Assembly (NCBI GenBank): GCA_964034945.1
Contig: OZ035962.1
Coordinates: forward strand, 33,321,943 to 33,385,942
DNA: 64,000 nt
Source of the DNA: Chrysopilus asiliformis
Taxonomy: Eukaryota > Arthropoda > Insecta > Diptera > Rhagionidae
Direction of reading: 5' to 3'
The notes beneath the pieces are model-generated. The model was not told where the DNA came from. It saw only the letters and a list, made by a program, of their open reading frames with translations, and searched no databases. Of the stretch, positions 45,540-57,033 are shown one piece after another (the first letter of the stretch is position 1; every line of letters begins with the position of its first letter). The position numbers were made by a program, and so were the translations under genes.

Positions 45540-46500
45540 TATATGTAGACTGTAGACCCGTCGTTGCCACGTTAAAGTATTTTATATAATTTTTAGAAGT
45601 ATCTCCAGAAATCACTTTCTGAAAAAAATCCAGAAATCACTTTCTTAGAATCTTTTGAGAAAATAGCTTTATCCTTACAGAACCTTCGTGTATAAATTTT
45701 AAAATTTTGATATAAGATTCGTGACACCTCAAAAACTCCATAATGATAATTTTTCTCAGAAAAAAGATTGAAATAAGAATATTTGCACTCTCTTCACAGG
45801 ACCTTCCATTTCGAAATTTGGAGTTTCAACATTAGATTCATGATCAGCGACTTCAAAAAACCCCTAAAGATAATTTTTCTCGAGAAAAAATCAGGGATGG
45901 GGAGCGTTATCGTAACGAAATAACAAAACGGAATAACGATTTTACGGGTTTTTACTCAAAATTGCGTTATAAGGTTATAGAAATTTAATTCCGCTACAAT
46001 AACGAAAACCGTTACGAAAAACGCAAACAATAATTCCGTTTTTTCGTTAATTATTTTTGGTTTATTTTATTTATTATGAAACCCACAGACCTAACAACTG
46101 CATACAATATAATTAAAAATATTGGGGTAGTATTTTTAATCATATTTTGATTCTAAATCGAACTTTGTTTTGGCCAGATTCACTTTATTTCTGGAGATAT
46201 GAAAAAGAAAATCTTTTAAGCATTTTTTTTGGTATCGAAAATATTTTCTTTTTGGTATCTTCAGAAGTAGAGTTAATAAAATGTGTAACGAAATAATATC
46301 GTTATAACGTAACGAAATATAATTTTTATCGTTACAAAACGAAATAACGTAACGAAATAAAATTTGAATTTCGTTACATAACCGAAATTTATGACATTGC
46401 GATTTTTTTTTCGTTTGCCATCCCTAGAAAAAGTAGAAAAAATAAATTTTCGCGTTACGATGTTAAAATCGTTAGAGCCAGTTTAGAGGAAAACCTCGAG
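45540..46500 (-). mobile_element. Helitron-like element fragment, split by a hAT MITE
   Basis: ACCCGTCGTTGCCACGTTAA at about 45558 matches the terminal hairpin region of the element at 23546. Words such as TTCATGATCAGCGACTTC at 45835 match its interior. Interrupted at 45892-46426. Confidence 0.45.
45892..46426. mobile_element. hAT-type MITE (535 bp)
   Basis: Termini CAGGGATGG at 45892 and CCATCCCTA ending at 46426, flanked by GAAAAAAT / GAAAAAGT (8 bp, one mismatch; 45884-45891 and 46427-46434). The interior is made of repeated CGTTACGAAATAACG-type words in both orientations near the two ends. Confidence 0.75.
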
Positions 46501-48509
46501 AGTGACCAATCACTCTATATCTTTGCAATTTTGAAAATTATTGAATATTTCAACAGTGGATAATTGTATTAAGATTTTCCAGTCATTTTGGAGGAAATTT
46601 TTGTGCTCGTTTTTCAATGACTGATGGGTTACAACGTATATTTCAAGACTTTGCCATGTAAATGCAGCTTAAGAAATACAATTCGATGAAATCATAAAAT
46701 TATCCTATAAACGGATTGCTTGAAACCAAAAGGGGAAAAAAGTCAAAATTCTTCTTAACGGCCTAAAAGTCGCGTACAATCGACATAATCCCCTTTCAAT
46801 GTTTCGCGTGCAATAGGCAAATGAACGAAACGTGTTTTTTGAAATGTTATCGAGTAATTAGATCCGTTAAGTAGTCTTCGTCTGGTCACTTATATAATGA
46901 TCCTGGACTTCAAATACAAGCCCAAGGGTACAAAAGATTTATTTATAAGGCCGACTATAGCAAAAGAATTGTTGCTGATTCTGTGTCCCGATAAAGAAAT
47001 TATGTAAGGGTTTTCTTTTGATTTTTATAGCAAACTCAAACATTATGGCGCTATTATTTTATTTAATCGGTATGTGTAAATATGATAATCGGATTTCGGT
47101 TAACACAATTTACTCCGTGATTCCTTAAATAGTAATCGGATGTCCTAATGACAATATCTTGTCTAATCGAATCTTTTTTGTTGGACATTTGAAAGCTATA
47201 ATAGGCTTGTGTGTCTGACTGTCTCGCTTAAAACTCGAGAACAACTGAACCGATTTAGATAAAATTTTCAGGAGAACTCACTAGCGTTAATGAACGGGTT
47301 TTAGAATACGGGTCAACCCACGGTTTCGCCACCATTTTCCTCGATTTTACTTTCTGTTTTTCTGTATGTTCCCCTATAACTTGAGAACCACTAAACCGAA
47401 TTTGATGAAGCTTACTGGCATCAAGGAGCTGCTTTTAGAGTATAGATAAACCCAAGGTCCCCTTTATTTCTTACCAGTTTTATCGACTTATGTATATAAC
47501 TTTCTGTTTTTGTCTCTGTTCGCCAATAACTTGAGAATTACTGAACCAATTAGGATGAAACTTTCATAAGTTGACCCAAGGTTCCCCATCCCATCCCTGC
47601 TAACTCATGTACCATAAAACCATAAACAACCACAAAATGCGACATATTTCGTCACCATGCAAATCGCGGTGATAAGCGGTTTTTGTCAAGGGCACATCGC
47701 CGTTGTGCGGCGATAATTGGCAACACTTTGCAGTGGTTAGCTAAGCCTCAATTATGACACAGGAACGCAATTCTGACGCTGCAGTTTCACAAAAAAGCGC
47801 ACCTATTAAAAAAATTACCTGCCTCAAGCTTTATGCGAGCGTCATTTGACGACATTACATCACGCAAATCTTCGAGCGGAGTTTTCTTTCTCCCTCGAAT
47901 GATTACTTAGTTTAGCGACCGAACAGAGATGAACAAATAAAAATGTAAACAAAAAGCGAACAAGAAAAATCTAATGGCGATAAATTAATGGAAACTTTTT
48001 GTGGAGTATTGTTCTATAATGGATTTTTCCTCCAGCCCCCGAAAATCTTAAAAAGTTTTTGGCCTCCGGGATCTATAAAATGTTCGAAAATTTGGAAGCG
48101 AACAACTATTTTTACTGGTTTACGTAACTCAATTTACGCGATTTCGACCTAAGCGGCGTTTTCCCAAAACCAATTAATCGAGTAAAGCGGGGTCTACTAT
48201 ATTTTGTATTATGTTTACTACATTTACGACGTATTTGCTACATTTACTACATTCTCAACACATGTAGTTTTTACACAAATGTAGTTTTTAATTTTTTACG
48301 AATAGTTATCCATCCCTAATTCCATTACCTTCTACTGCATATCAAACAATTGACACAAGATATCAATTTAATCTCATGCTTTCTCAATAGGTGAGTCTCC
48401 AAATTTACAATCACAAAAAAATTGCCAATTTTGAAATTGTTGCGCCCGGAAATTCACAGAAAAAAGTATAAAAAAAAATACCAATATGAAATATAAAACC
48501 ATCTGTTAA
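46501..48509. other. unassigned, with degenerate tandem modules
   Basis: 47205-47580 has three imperfect ~140-bp modules, each with a TTCTGT/TGTCTG run followed by AACTTGAGAACAACTGAACC-like text; similar modules lie in the Helitron-like element at 36290-36690. The rest is AT-rich with no gene recognised. Confidence 0.4.
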
Positions 48510-48511
48510 TA

Positions 48512-49069
48512 CAGGGTGGGCCAGAATAGATTGAAGACTTCAATTTATAACTTTTTTTTTATTTTTATTTTTTTAATTTTGTTTCAGCATTTTGTTAAGA
48601 AGACTTGGGCAATTTAAAATGGACCTGTACACAATAGAACAACGAACCGGTGGGCGGTGGGCTCAATGGCTCTTTTACGGGACATGTTTGGCGGACGCAT
48701 TATTTCGAAAAGAAGCGATTTCAATTGGCCTCCGCGTTCACCTGATCTAACGACTCCAGATTGTTTCCTTTGGGGATATTTGAAAGAAAAGGTGTACGTC
48801 AACAAGCCAACAACCATTAGCCAATTGAAAACCAACATTCGCTGTGAAATCGAGGCCATAACACGAAAGGTTATGGAAAATGTCTTGGAAAGAGCACGGA
48901 TTTGCGAAGCAGAAAATGGCCACCACTCGCGGGATATAATTTTCTATGTTTAGACCAAAAATATTCCCCATCAATCAACTACATTTATTTGAAAAAAAAA
49001 TTATAGGTTTCTCTAAAATAAAAAATTTATAAAGAATTCAAACCCTCGCGTCTATTCTGGCCCACCCTG
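48512..49069 (+). mobile_element. mariner-like deletion derivative 3 (558 bp)
   Basis: Perfect 19-bp termini CAGGGTGGGCCAGAATAGA at 48512 and its complement ending at 49069, flanked by TA (48510-48511 and 49070-49071). The ends differ from those at 27369 and 34418, so this is a second mariner-like family. Confidence 0.9.
48619..48953 (+). pseudogene. mariner-like transposase, internally deleted
   Basis: Seen: a start MDLYTIEQR at 48619 in one frame. The C-terminal part follows in another frame: LLRDMFGGRIISKRSDFNW, PPRSPDLTTPDCFLWGYLK, KPTTISQLKTNIRCEIEAI, ending in GHHSRDIIFYV and a stop at 48951-48953. Known: the first nine residues resemble the start of mariner-like transposases; PPRSPDLTTPDCFLW holds the third catalytic Asp. 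The DNA-binding domain and the first two Asp blocks are deleted, and the two parts are out of frame with each other. Inactive. Confidence 0.8.
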
Positions 49070-49071
49070 TA

Positions 49072-50989
49072 GAACAACTCTTTACAAATAATTTAAAAAA
49101 TCTTTCGAAATAATAGCTTAATTTCAGTTTTTGAGTAGCTGAAATTCGATCACTAGCAACAAATCGAACTACTAAGATTTTTATATTTTGTAATGTACGC
49201 GTATTTAATTTTGATTAAACCGCCTAAAATAAATCTTACAAACCTGACACCTAATTAAAATCGATTAGCACTTGAAAGCAATTTTGCCAGCCATTAATAA
49301 AGACAACGATTTCGAATTTTACAATAAAATGAGCGAAGAAAAATGAATACGATTCAAAATAAAATCGACAATCAAATCAGCAAATCAGTAACACCCTTCA
49401 CGTCCCATAAGTTCATTAACATGAAACAAAATAGCCATTAAGATTTCCAAACATAATTCTCGATTATATAAATTCCAGCTCGTTATTCACACTTCCGTAC
49501 GCCGAACCCTCCTCCTTCGATCCAGTAAAACTCCTATCATCTGCCCATTCGTCCGTAAATGCGAAAAAAAACATCAACCGAAAAAATAAACACATCTATC
49601 GCTCGACGAAAAACGCCGGAAAAGCCAATGTAAACGTAACGAAACCTTCAAAAACCAAATAAATTGCCAATCGTTCGATCATTTGGGTATAGCACCATAA
49701 CATAACCTCAAACCAGTCGTCATATTCGCAACGTTCTCCCTCTAAATCGAAAGACTCCTGCTTTCAATCTCTCTTTTTTTCCAAAAACGACCAAAAACGT
49801 CGTCAATATTCTGGATGTAATATGTTTTCCCCACACCTGTCGTTCCCTTGGGCACCCCCGACCCTTCTTTTCACTACCAACCAACCATGTTCTTAACCCA
49901 TCAATGACGTAGACGTGCTCTCGCGTGGCCTAAAAATAACTCTACGTACGACATGGTGCCAGCAAAATAAATTTTTCCAACACCAAAGTGAAAAGAAGCT
50001 CCGCACACACGCTCTTATGCTTCATGAGTTTGGTTAGCATAAAAACACCGTATCTAATCGAAATTTTCCAACATGACGTCATACTTTTATGCGAGAAATT
50101 CAGGCAAACCCGGATCCAATAAGCACATAGAATAAACTTTTCCCAATAGACACGGGCGGAGTGGGAGTAGTGGAAATGAGCAACTATGAAGAAAACTATT
50201 CGAAAGGAACGAAGAATCCGAAAGCTAGCGACGTAAGAAAATCTGTTGATAATTCAAAATTTGAACACTTGTGGCTCACAGCCGGTGCCGGGCCGGGCCG
50301 GGCGACCTTCAGCCCACCCCAACTCAATTCAAAAGTATAGTGGACAATCTTTGCAACGCCAATGCGGTCGAATTTTATGTCACAACTCTATTAGCAAAAC
50401 TCAAAGTGGATTTTTTTTACCTAAAAAATCAAAAGTTTTAGTTTAGAATCTCTTGCAAGAAGTTGAATCAAGTATTGTTTTCCATAACATTGCGATTTTA
50501 ATATTTTTAGAACAATATAAATTGTTTGGAAAAAGAATATTCTCATGTGGCTGACTAGTAGTAAATAAGATTGACAGTTACATTGGTGGTAAAAAGCGTG
50601 CTTTTGTTAACATGAATTTGTTTTAAAAAAAACATTTTTTTCGGCTTCATTTTCAATATTTTTAAAAGCCAATGATTGTTTTTACCATAAAAAAATTATA
50701 GTAACTCAATGTTTTTATTGTTTTGTTTTCTTAAGAGAGGTATTAAAATCATTTTAAAAACTGAAATGATATCAAAGCCTCGCACGCGCGCGGACCACCT
50801 TTTAATCCCATTTCTGGAATTCAACATTTTTTAATACTTTTTCTATTAAAGTTCAATCTTCTCAAATGATTAATAACACTTTAATTATGCTTGTATTATT
50901 TTTCAATACTTTTTTAGAGTTTGATAGATTATAATAAAATAGTATATTACGCAACTAGGGGCGAAAGTCAACGATTTCAAGAGTGTGAA
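49072..50989. other. unassigned, comparatively non-repetitive
   Basis: 49500-50200 is richer in G+C than its surroundings and shows no repeat family; it could be host regulatory or intronic sequence, but there is no exon signal. A GGGCCGGGCCGGGC run lies at 50289-50303. Confidence 0.4.
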
Positions 50990-51410
50990 GTTAGCTGCAC
51001 GAGCGAAGCGAGGAAAAGGTATTCCATTTTTATGGGAGAGGGGGAAGCATTGACCCGATTGGATTTTTATGTATAGATAAGGTATGCAAAATCTTATTCC
51101 CCACACATTTTACCTTTATAAATTTTTCAATATGACTTAACGTTTTCGAGAAAATTGCATAAAACTGTTTGGTTTGTATAAGAGAGGGGGGAAGGATTAG
51201 TCCAATTTTACATATTCAAGAACTTAGCCTAGCCATTTGCGAGAACCCCAGCTTTACAAAATTCCAAGTCTCTAGCTCAACCCTTTTGAAAGTCATGGTG
51301 TTCACGGACAGACGGATAGACGGACGGACATGCGGTAATTAAAATCTTTTGTCATCCCTAACACCCTGGTGTAGTTTATTTTTGTGTCCGATGAGTGGTT
51401 GTAGCACCTA
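50990..51410 (+). mobile_element. HINE-like element, family B, copy 7 (5' truncated)
   Basis: Begins inside the family and continues through the microsatellite (GGACAGACGGATAGACGG, about 51306) to ACACCCTGGTGTAGTTTATT, stopping before the terminal block. Confidence 0.6.
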
Positions 51411-51499
51411 AAACCACTTATTTTTGAAGAGAATCACAAAAAATCGATTTTTTTTAAATAACGGTATATATTGATACTATTTTAAGATATCGAGTTCTG

Positions 51500-52365
51500 A
51501 CACCTTTCCTTTCTAACACAACCTCATATGATGAATATAAGTGGGTATAATCTTGTTTTTTTTTCAAAAACACGGAAAAACTCGAGAAATAATTGATGTA
51601 GAAAGTTGCAATTTGGCATCGAAGAGGCTTTTATCAAACGAAAATGGGTAAAACTGAACCACTTCTTCCGCTCTTTCCCACAGGAATGTAAATTTATTTT
51701 GCAATTTTCTCGAAAACGGCTCATTTTTTCGAAAAATTTTGTTAGACAAAAACTGTTTATGATTCTACGAAATTCTGAATACAGTAATCCCTCCAACTGC
51801 GTGGTAGATACGTTCCACAAAAAGAGCGCGCAAACCGAAACCGCGTACTGTGAACCCTATTTTGTATAAAATTTTGGGGTTAGGAACATGTTTTTTTAAA
51901 CGAAAATTATAAAAAAAAACCGCGCAGCTGCGAAATTTTTACCGCGCAGTTCGAAATTTTGGTATTAAAAACTTAACCGCGCAGTTGCGAAACCGTGCAG
52001 CTGGAGGGATTACTGTACATCAAAATTCAACCGAATCGCTGTTTCGCCCATATAAATAGAAAAGATTTTTGGCGATTATCACGAAAACGGTTCATTTTAT
52101 CCAAAATAAGGGTTCTATGGAACGATACCAGCTTTGGATTGCAAAAAATCTCGTCAAAATCATATAAGGTTTACTGGTAGGAATCGATCTTACAATTTTT
52201 TTTGTTACATACGTATAAATGAACACACTACACACGTACATACACATATATTTATATGTTGCGGACTCATCGAACTGAGTCGATGGGTATATGTTCCGGG
52301 GCCGATTTCGGTTTTTGGAGTGTTTTTAATACCTCTCTACATATAAGAAAGGTAAAAATAACAAA
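51500..52365 (+). mobile_element. repeat family E, copy 2, split by a MITE
   Basis: Aligns with 53395-53885 and 31215-31595; it ends GAGTCGATGGGTATATGTTC and TAAGAAAGGTAAAAATAAC. The sequence is cleanly interrupted at 51780 by the pogo-like MITE; the flanks rejoin as in the uninterrupted copy at 53690. Confidence 0.6.
51782..52015. mobile_element. pogo/Tigger-like MITE (TA flanks)
   Basis: Termini CAGTAATCCCTCCAACTGCG and, inverted at the right, CAGTAATCCCTCCAGCTGC, flanked by TA (51780-51781 and 52016-52017). Several internal CCGCGCAGTTGCGAAA-type units lie at its right half. 234 bp, non-coding. The class is inferred from the TA target and the CAGTA start. Confidence 0.8.
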
Positions 52366-53394
52366 AGATTTTCTTATAATTATTTATTAACTATCGGAAA
52401 TTGTAATGTGGTTATTATTTCACGAAACTTATTTTTCCGAACATTTCTAGATGATTTGAGTTAACGCATTATGTATTCACAATCGTCAATTACATATGTT
52501 GCGACAAACATATCACATGAAAATATTCTGCCTGCATATAAATCTAAATTTGCCCAAGAAATTTCAGTCTGAACCTTGTCAACGATTTAAACCATTATCT
52601 GATGGCTTTGAGTGCTGCGATATTAAATCTAAATGTCGTGTGCTATAATTATCCTCTAATATGCAAATAGATTGACGGTGGTGCAGTGGTGAATGATCTG
52701 ACTGAAACATAAAATAGAAAATGGTTTTTGGCCTGAAACACTGACCCAATGATCAGAAAATTCAGCTGAAATTTTCCAACTGTTGAGATGAGTGCGACAA
52801 AAGACATTTTCGTCAATTTTTTATAGAATATATAATTTTCTAAAGTTTTAGAAAAATCAAAAATTAGAGGTTATATAACATCTGAAAAATTTAAAAAACG
52901 CCAAACGGAAAACTTTAAAATTGCGTACAAGAAAATTAAAGTAAAATTTAAATCGTCGCGGTATTCTGGCTTGTCAGGAAAATTTATAAATAAACAGCGA
53001 AATACCAATAGCGGAAAAAAGCAAATATTTTACAAACTTTCAGGCTTTTTTTAATTTTTGGCTTGTTTTGGCTCTTTTCAACTCCTTGTCTGTTGTTTTC
53101 AATTGGTGAATAAACTCTAAATTTCAAAACATAAGAAAAGCAACCATCAAATACTTTATATGCGAACAGATCAAAAGTTCGATTGAGAAATATTGTCGAG
53201 AATCTCTTCTTAATTTTATATAAGAGTTACAAAATTTCTCACCGCTCCTAGTTTTAGGTCACGATCAGGGGTGAAAAATGTTACCATAATATGTATACCG
53301 AAATGATTTTTCAGCTTTTTATTCAAAAAATACGTTCAAACATAATAGAAATTTAATTTTGTTACAATGACAAAAACATAGCTTAATCCACCTA
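52366..53394. other. unassigned, one HINE scrap
   Basis: 53130-53175 matches the left end of family B (AACATAAGAAAAGC). Otherwise AT-rich with nothing recognised. Confidence 0.45.
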
Positions 53395-53885
53395 ACGGTG
53401 AAGTGATACCTTCTTACATAATTAAACCTCATACGATGAATATAAGTTGGTGTAATGTTGAAAGGTTTTACACAAAAACATTTGAAAACTCGAAAACTAA
53501 TTGATGTAGAAAGTTGAAATTTACATTGAATAAAATTGTGTCAAAAGGTGAACCTCTTCCGAAAATGAGGAAAATTGAACCACCTCTTCCCCTCTCTCCT
53601 ATACGAATGTAAAGGATTTTAGCAATTTTCTCGAAAACGGCTCATTTTTTCGAAAAATTTATTTAGACAAAAAGTGTTTAGAATATGATTCTACATAACT
53701 TCGCAATACATAAAAATTCAATCTGACCACTCCTTACTCTCCTCTCCCATACAAATGGAAAAGATTATTGCGATTATCACAAAAACGGTTCATTTTATCC
53801 AAAATAAGGGTTTTATGGGACGATACCAGTTTTTGAATGCAAAAAACCGCGTCAAAATCAGATAAGGTTTGTCGATCTTTTAATT
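53395..53885 (+). mobile_element. repeat family E, copy 3
   Basis: Matches 51500-52200 without the MITE (GATGAATATAAGTTGGTGTA, TTTTCTCGAAAACGGCTCAT, AACCGCGTCAAAATCAGATA). Contains family B-like words (CTGACCACTCC), so families B and E may share ancestry. Confidence 0.55.
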
Positions 53886-54754
53886 TTCGTTAAATATTGA
53901 AAACAAGATAGTTTTTTTAGTTAATTATACCATTTATGGTTTTCCCAGTTTAATCTCAAATTAACTTTCATTCATATTGCACCGTGTGTTTTATTATCAA
54001 CAACACCATAGCTTGGGTGTGGTTTTTGTCGCTAACTTTATCTGATATTCAAATACACGGAAAGAAATTCATAGTTGATTTTGCATCAACTTCGTTCGTG
54101 ATTAATTCAACTAAGGATACCTTGTCATTTATCAAAATGATTCAATTCATTGTTTCATTCAATTATAAAGGGTGTTGCAATAAGGAGGCTTGATTTTTAA
54201 ATGTAAATAAAACAAGTTGTGTGTGAAATATCCTCTCATTTATTTATTTATTTATTTATATAGTCATACAGAGTAATCTCATAGACATTTATTATAAAAA
54301 AAAATGAAAGGAAATAAACAAAAAAAAATCATGATAATAACAATTGTTTTTTTATCACATCTGACGAGCGGTTAAAATCGATTAAGTAATAATATTTATT
54401 AAATGATGTACACATCAATAGTAGTGGTGAATTTCTTCCATAAGATGTCTTCGAAAACTTGACATAAAAAAAATTAAAATTCCGCGTATTCCTAGGCTCG
54501 GTGTTAACATCTAATGCCAACAGCAATTTAGGGGCACCTATCTCATTTTGTAATATTTTATAAACAAACATACATTGAAGAATTTCGCGCCTTTTCGATA
54601 AAGTAGTTAAATTCAACAGTGACAATCTTTGTTCATAAGAAGGCAAATTCCATAGGTCAAGCCAAGGTAACTTGCGTAGTGTAAATCTTAAAAATCTTTT
54701 TTGAACGGACTCTTGTCTAAGAGCATGGGTAATACACGAAGGACACCAGACAAC

Positions 54755-55878
54755 CACTGTTGCCAACTCAAAAATATGAATCCGGTCAAATTTGACCGTT
54801 TGACAGGATTTTTTTCTGTTGAATCCTGTCAGAAAAAACGGTCAAAAGTTTTAGCGTGTTAGATCCGGCCAAAAAATCGGTCAAATCCACGCAAACGACA
54901 TTTCTGATCACAATAACCTAGAAATTAAACATAACAAAAGCTATAATTGCCAATCTGGCAATTATTAAAAACCCGTATGGTGATATTCGTATCTTAATTG
55001 GAGCAGTTGTAGCTAAATTCCACTGCGAAGTCGAACTTTCCAATAATATTTTGTAAAATATATTCCAATCGGATTTTGATGTATGGGAGTTTTATGTAGA
55101 ATCATATTCTAAATAACTTTTGTTCTTGTACTTCTTTGATAAGATGCACCGTTTTTGAGATATTCGCAAAAAACCTTTTTGTTCCCCCTCCCCCCCTTAC
55201 ACTAATTGTCAATTTTTGCCTATTAACGAACTTAGCCTCGCATTTTACGAAAAACGAATCTGCGCAAAATATCAAGTCTCTAGCTCAATCCGTGCGCCTG
55301 CAATTCTCGCCACAGACGGACGGACGTGCAAAAATTAATTATTTTTATCATTCTACACACACTGGTGAAATTCATTTTTTTGTGTGATGACGGGATCTTG
55401 GCGTTACAAACGGTAAGGCAAATCTAATATACCCTTTGGTTTCACCATATATAAGGAGAAATATAATTTTATTTAGGTACAATCGACTTAACAAAAAATA
55501 ACAAAAACAAATTCTTTTTAAAAAATAACATTAAAACAAATTCTTATAAATAATGATAAATAAAAAAAAACATTAGATCTCCAGAAATATTATTATAACT
55601 TACATATATGTACCCGAATTATTGCAGTAACCCGAAAAGTCCCAATTTCCACTTATAAATTATAAAGGGTGCGTTCAATTTGTGAACATTCTTTTTATGA
55701 AAATTGATAATGTTGATAATATATTATTTCTTTCCCAATTGAAAAACTGTTAAAAAAGGTCGAAAACACATTCAGTTCCGGTTAAAAATCCGGTCGACCG
55801 GATTTTCATTTTTTCTCCTGTCAAAGTGGACAAAATCCGGTCAAATCTGACCGGAAAACGGTCAAAATGGCAACACTG
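54755..55878. mobile_element. hAT-type element in the retrotransposon (1124 bp)
   Basis: Termini CACTGTTGCCA at 54755 and TGGCAACACTG ending at 55878, flanked by an exact 8-bp direct repeat CAGACAAC (54747-54754 and 55879-55886). Deleting the insert rejoins the retrotransposon reading frame around a V-V-W motif. Sub-terminal AATCCGGTCAAATTTGACCG-type palindromic words occur at both ends. The inside is mostly a family A HINE copy. Confidence 0.92.
54929..55452 (+). mobile_element. HINE/DINE-1-like element, family A, copy 4
   Basis: Left ACATAACAAAAGCTATAATT, sub-terminal CCCGTATGGTGA (54973), a very short microsatellite (CAGACGGACGGACG, 55313), CGTTACAAACGGTAAGGCAA, and a right end where TTTCACCATA loses the final CGGG. 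Innermost member of the four-level nest. Confidence 0.75.
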
Positions 55879-56589
55879 CAGACAACACTTGCATATTCGA
55901 GGATCGGTCTAACAAATGCGTTATACAAAGACATAATGGCATATGGATCCGATAGATTTGACGAAAATCTTTTGACCAGGGATAGTATTCTTGTCACGAA
56001 TAAGTTCTCGATGAAGTTCGAAGGTTAATTTTTGATCAAGTATCACTCCAAGGTCTCTGATGGACTCGACTCTTTCAATCGCAATTGAGTCAAAATTGTA
56101 ATGAGTACTAAATAAATTAGAGCGACGTGATTACGAAATAACAAAGCATTTTCTTAAATTTAACACTAGAAAGGTTTTACTACACCACGTGAAAAAACTG
56201 TTAAGGTCAAGTTGTAAAAGGTTAGCATCCGTATGATTGTCAATAGTTTTAAAAATTTTGAAATCATCTGCATACAATAAAATACAAGAATGCTTTAAGA
56301 CAAAATTAACATCATTAACATATATAATAAATAAGAGAGGACCAATATGACTTCCCTGTGGAACACCAGACGACACTAAAATCAAATCAGATACAACTGA
56401 CCTAAATTGCACATATTGCGACCGGCAAGTCAGGTAAGAAAAGATCCACATGATCACGTTGTCAGGGAAACCGAGCAAACGTAATTTAAATAATAAAAGT
56501 TTGTGATCGAGTTTATCAAAAGCCTTGGAGAGATCTGTGTAAATTGCATCAACCTGCTGTGAGTCTAAGAATTTTTTTGTTTGAAAGAA

Positions 56590-56995
56590 TATTTTATGGG
56601 ATTAAATATGGAATATAATGTCGTTTAAATGTCCGTCCCGGCTTTGCTTGGTGGCACGTATTCGGTAGGTCCCATTTTCGATGACTTTATCGGATAAATC
56701 TGAGTGAATTTACTATACCAAAATCCGCACCAACCAGTGATTTTCTCGGGATGCATTTGGGTATCGCCCCAAGTCCGACAATTTTGCTTGTTCACATATC
56801 CATTCATCCAAAAATGAGCCTCGTCGCTAAAGATGTTTTTTTTGGCGAAATTTGAGTCAACTTACAACTGCAACAAATTTGATGATTTGCACACGTTGTT
56901 CAACGCTATAACTTTGTATGGTGAATTGATATACACCACTGAACAATTCACAACAAATTTGACAGATGTACCTTTAACAACATGGCTGCTATAAC
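56590..56995 (-). pseudogene. mariner-like transposase remnant
   Basis: Seen on the minus strand: a degraded start region with SVEQRVQIIKFVAVV (about 56870-56920), then NIFSDEAHFWMNGYVNKQNC and WGDTQMHPEKITGWCGFWY, and after a second gap a terminal RDGHLNDIIFHI with a stop near 56595. Known: FSDEAHFW carries the first catalytic Asp of this mariner-like group; GHLNDIIFHI is its usual C-terminal end. The segments holding the second and third catalytic Asp are deleted. Unlike the copies at 27444 and 34531 it keeps the first Asp block and loses the third, so the deletions arose independently. Confidence 0.8.
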
Positions 56996-57033
56996 CTAAC
57001 AAACTTCGAGCGTCCTTATTGAAAGACCCTTTA

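Larger units (their letters stand above)
54236..56588 (-). mobile_element. non-LTR retrotransposon, 5'-truncated, split by a hAT
   Basis: Seen on the minus strand: reverse transcriptase blocks QVDAIYTDLSKAFDKLDHKL (about 56500-56560), SGVPQGSHIGPLLFIIYVND and LLYADDFKIFKTI (56131-56478). After an in-frame stop at ~56128 come RDLGVILDQKLTFELHRELI and, one frame over, NAFVRPILEYASVV up to the hAT insertion. Beyond the insertion the frame continues CPSCITHALRQESVQKRFLR, LPWLDLWNLPSYEQRLSLL and RNTRNFNFFYVKF (54329-54754). The 3' tail is a TAAA repeat (54236-54260). Known: the YADD catalytic pair and this C-terminal region are typical of Jockey/CR1-group LINEs. Inferred: a 5'-truncated copy, inactivated by a stop, a frameshift and the hAT. 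The clade is not certain. Confidence 0.85.
54168..57031 (-). mobile_element. mariner-like element split by a retrotransposon
   Basis: Ends AAGGGTGTTGCAATAAGGAG at 54168 and, inverted at the other end, AAGGGTCTTTCAATAAGGAC at 57031, flanked by TA (54166-54167 and 57032-57033). The ends belong to the same family as 27369 and 34418. The transposase remnant lies at 56590-56995 and the last ~65 bp lie at 54168-54232; the retrotransposon between them was therefore inserted into the 3' end of this element. Confidence 0.75.
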
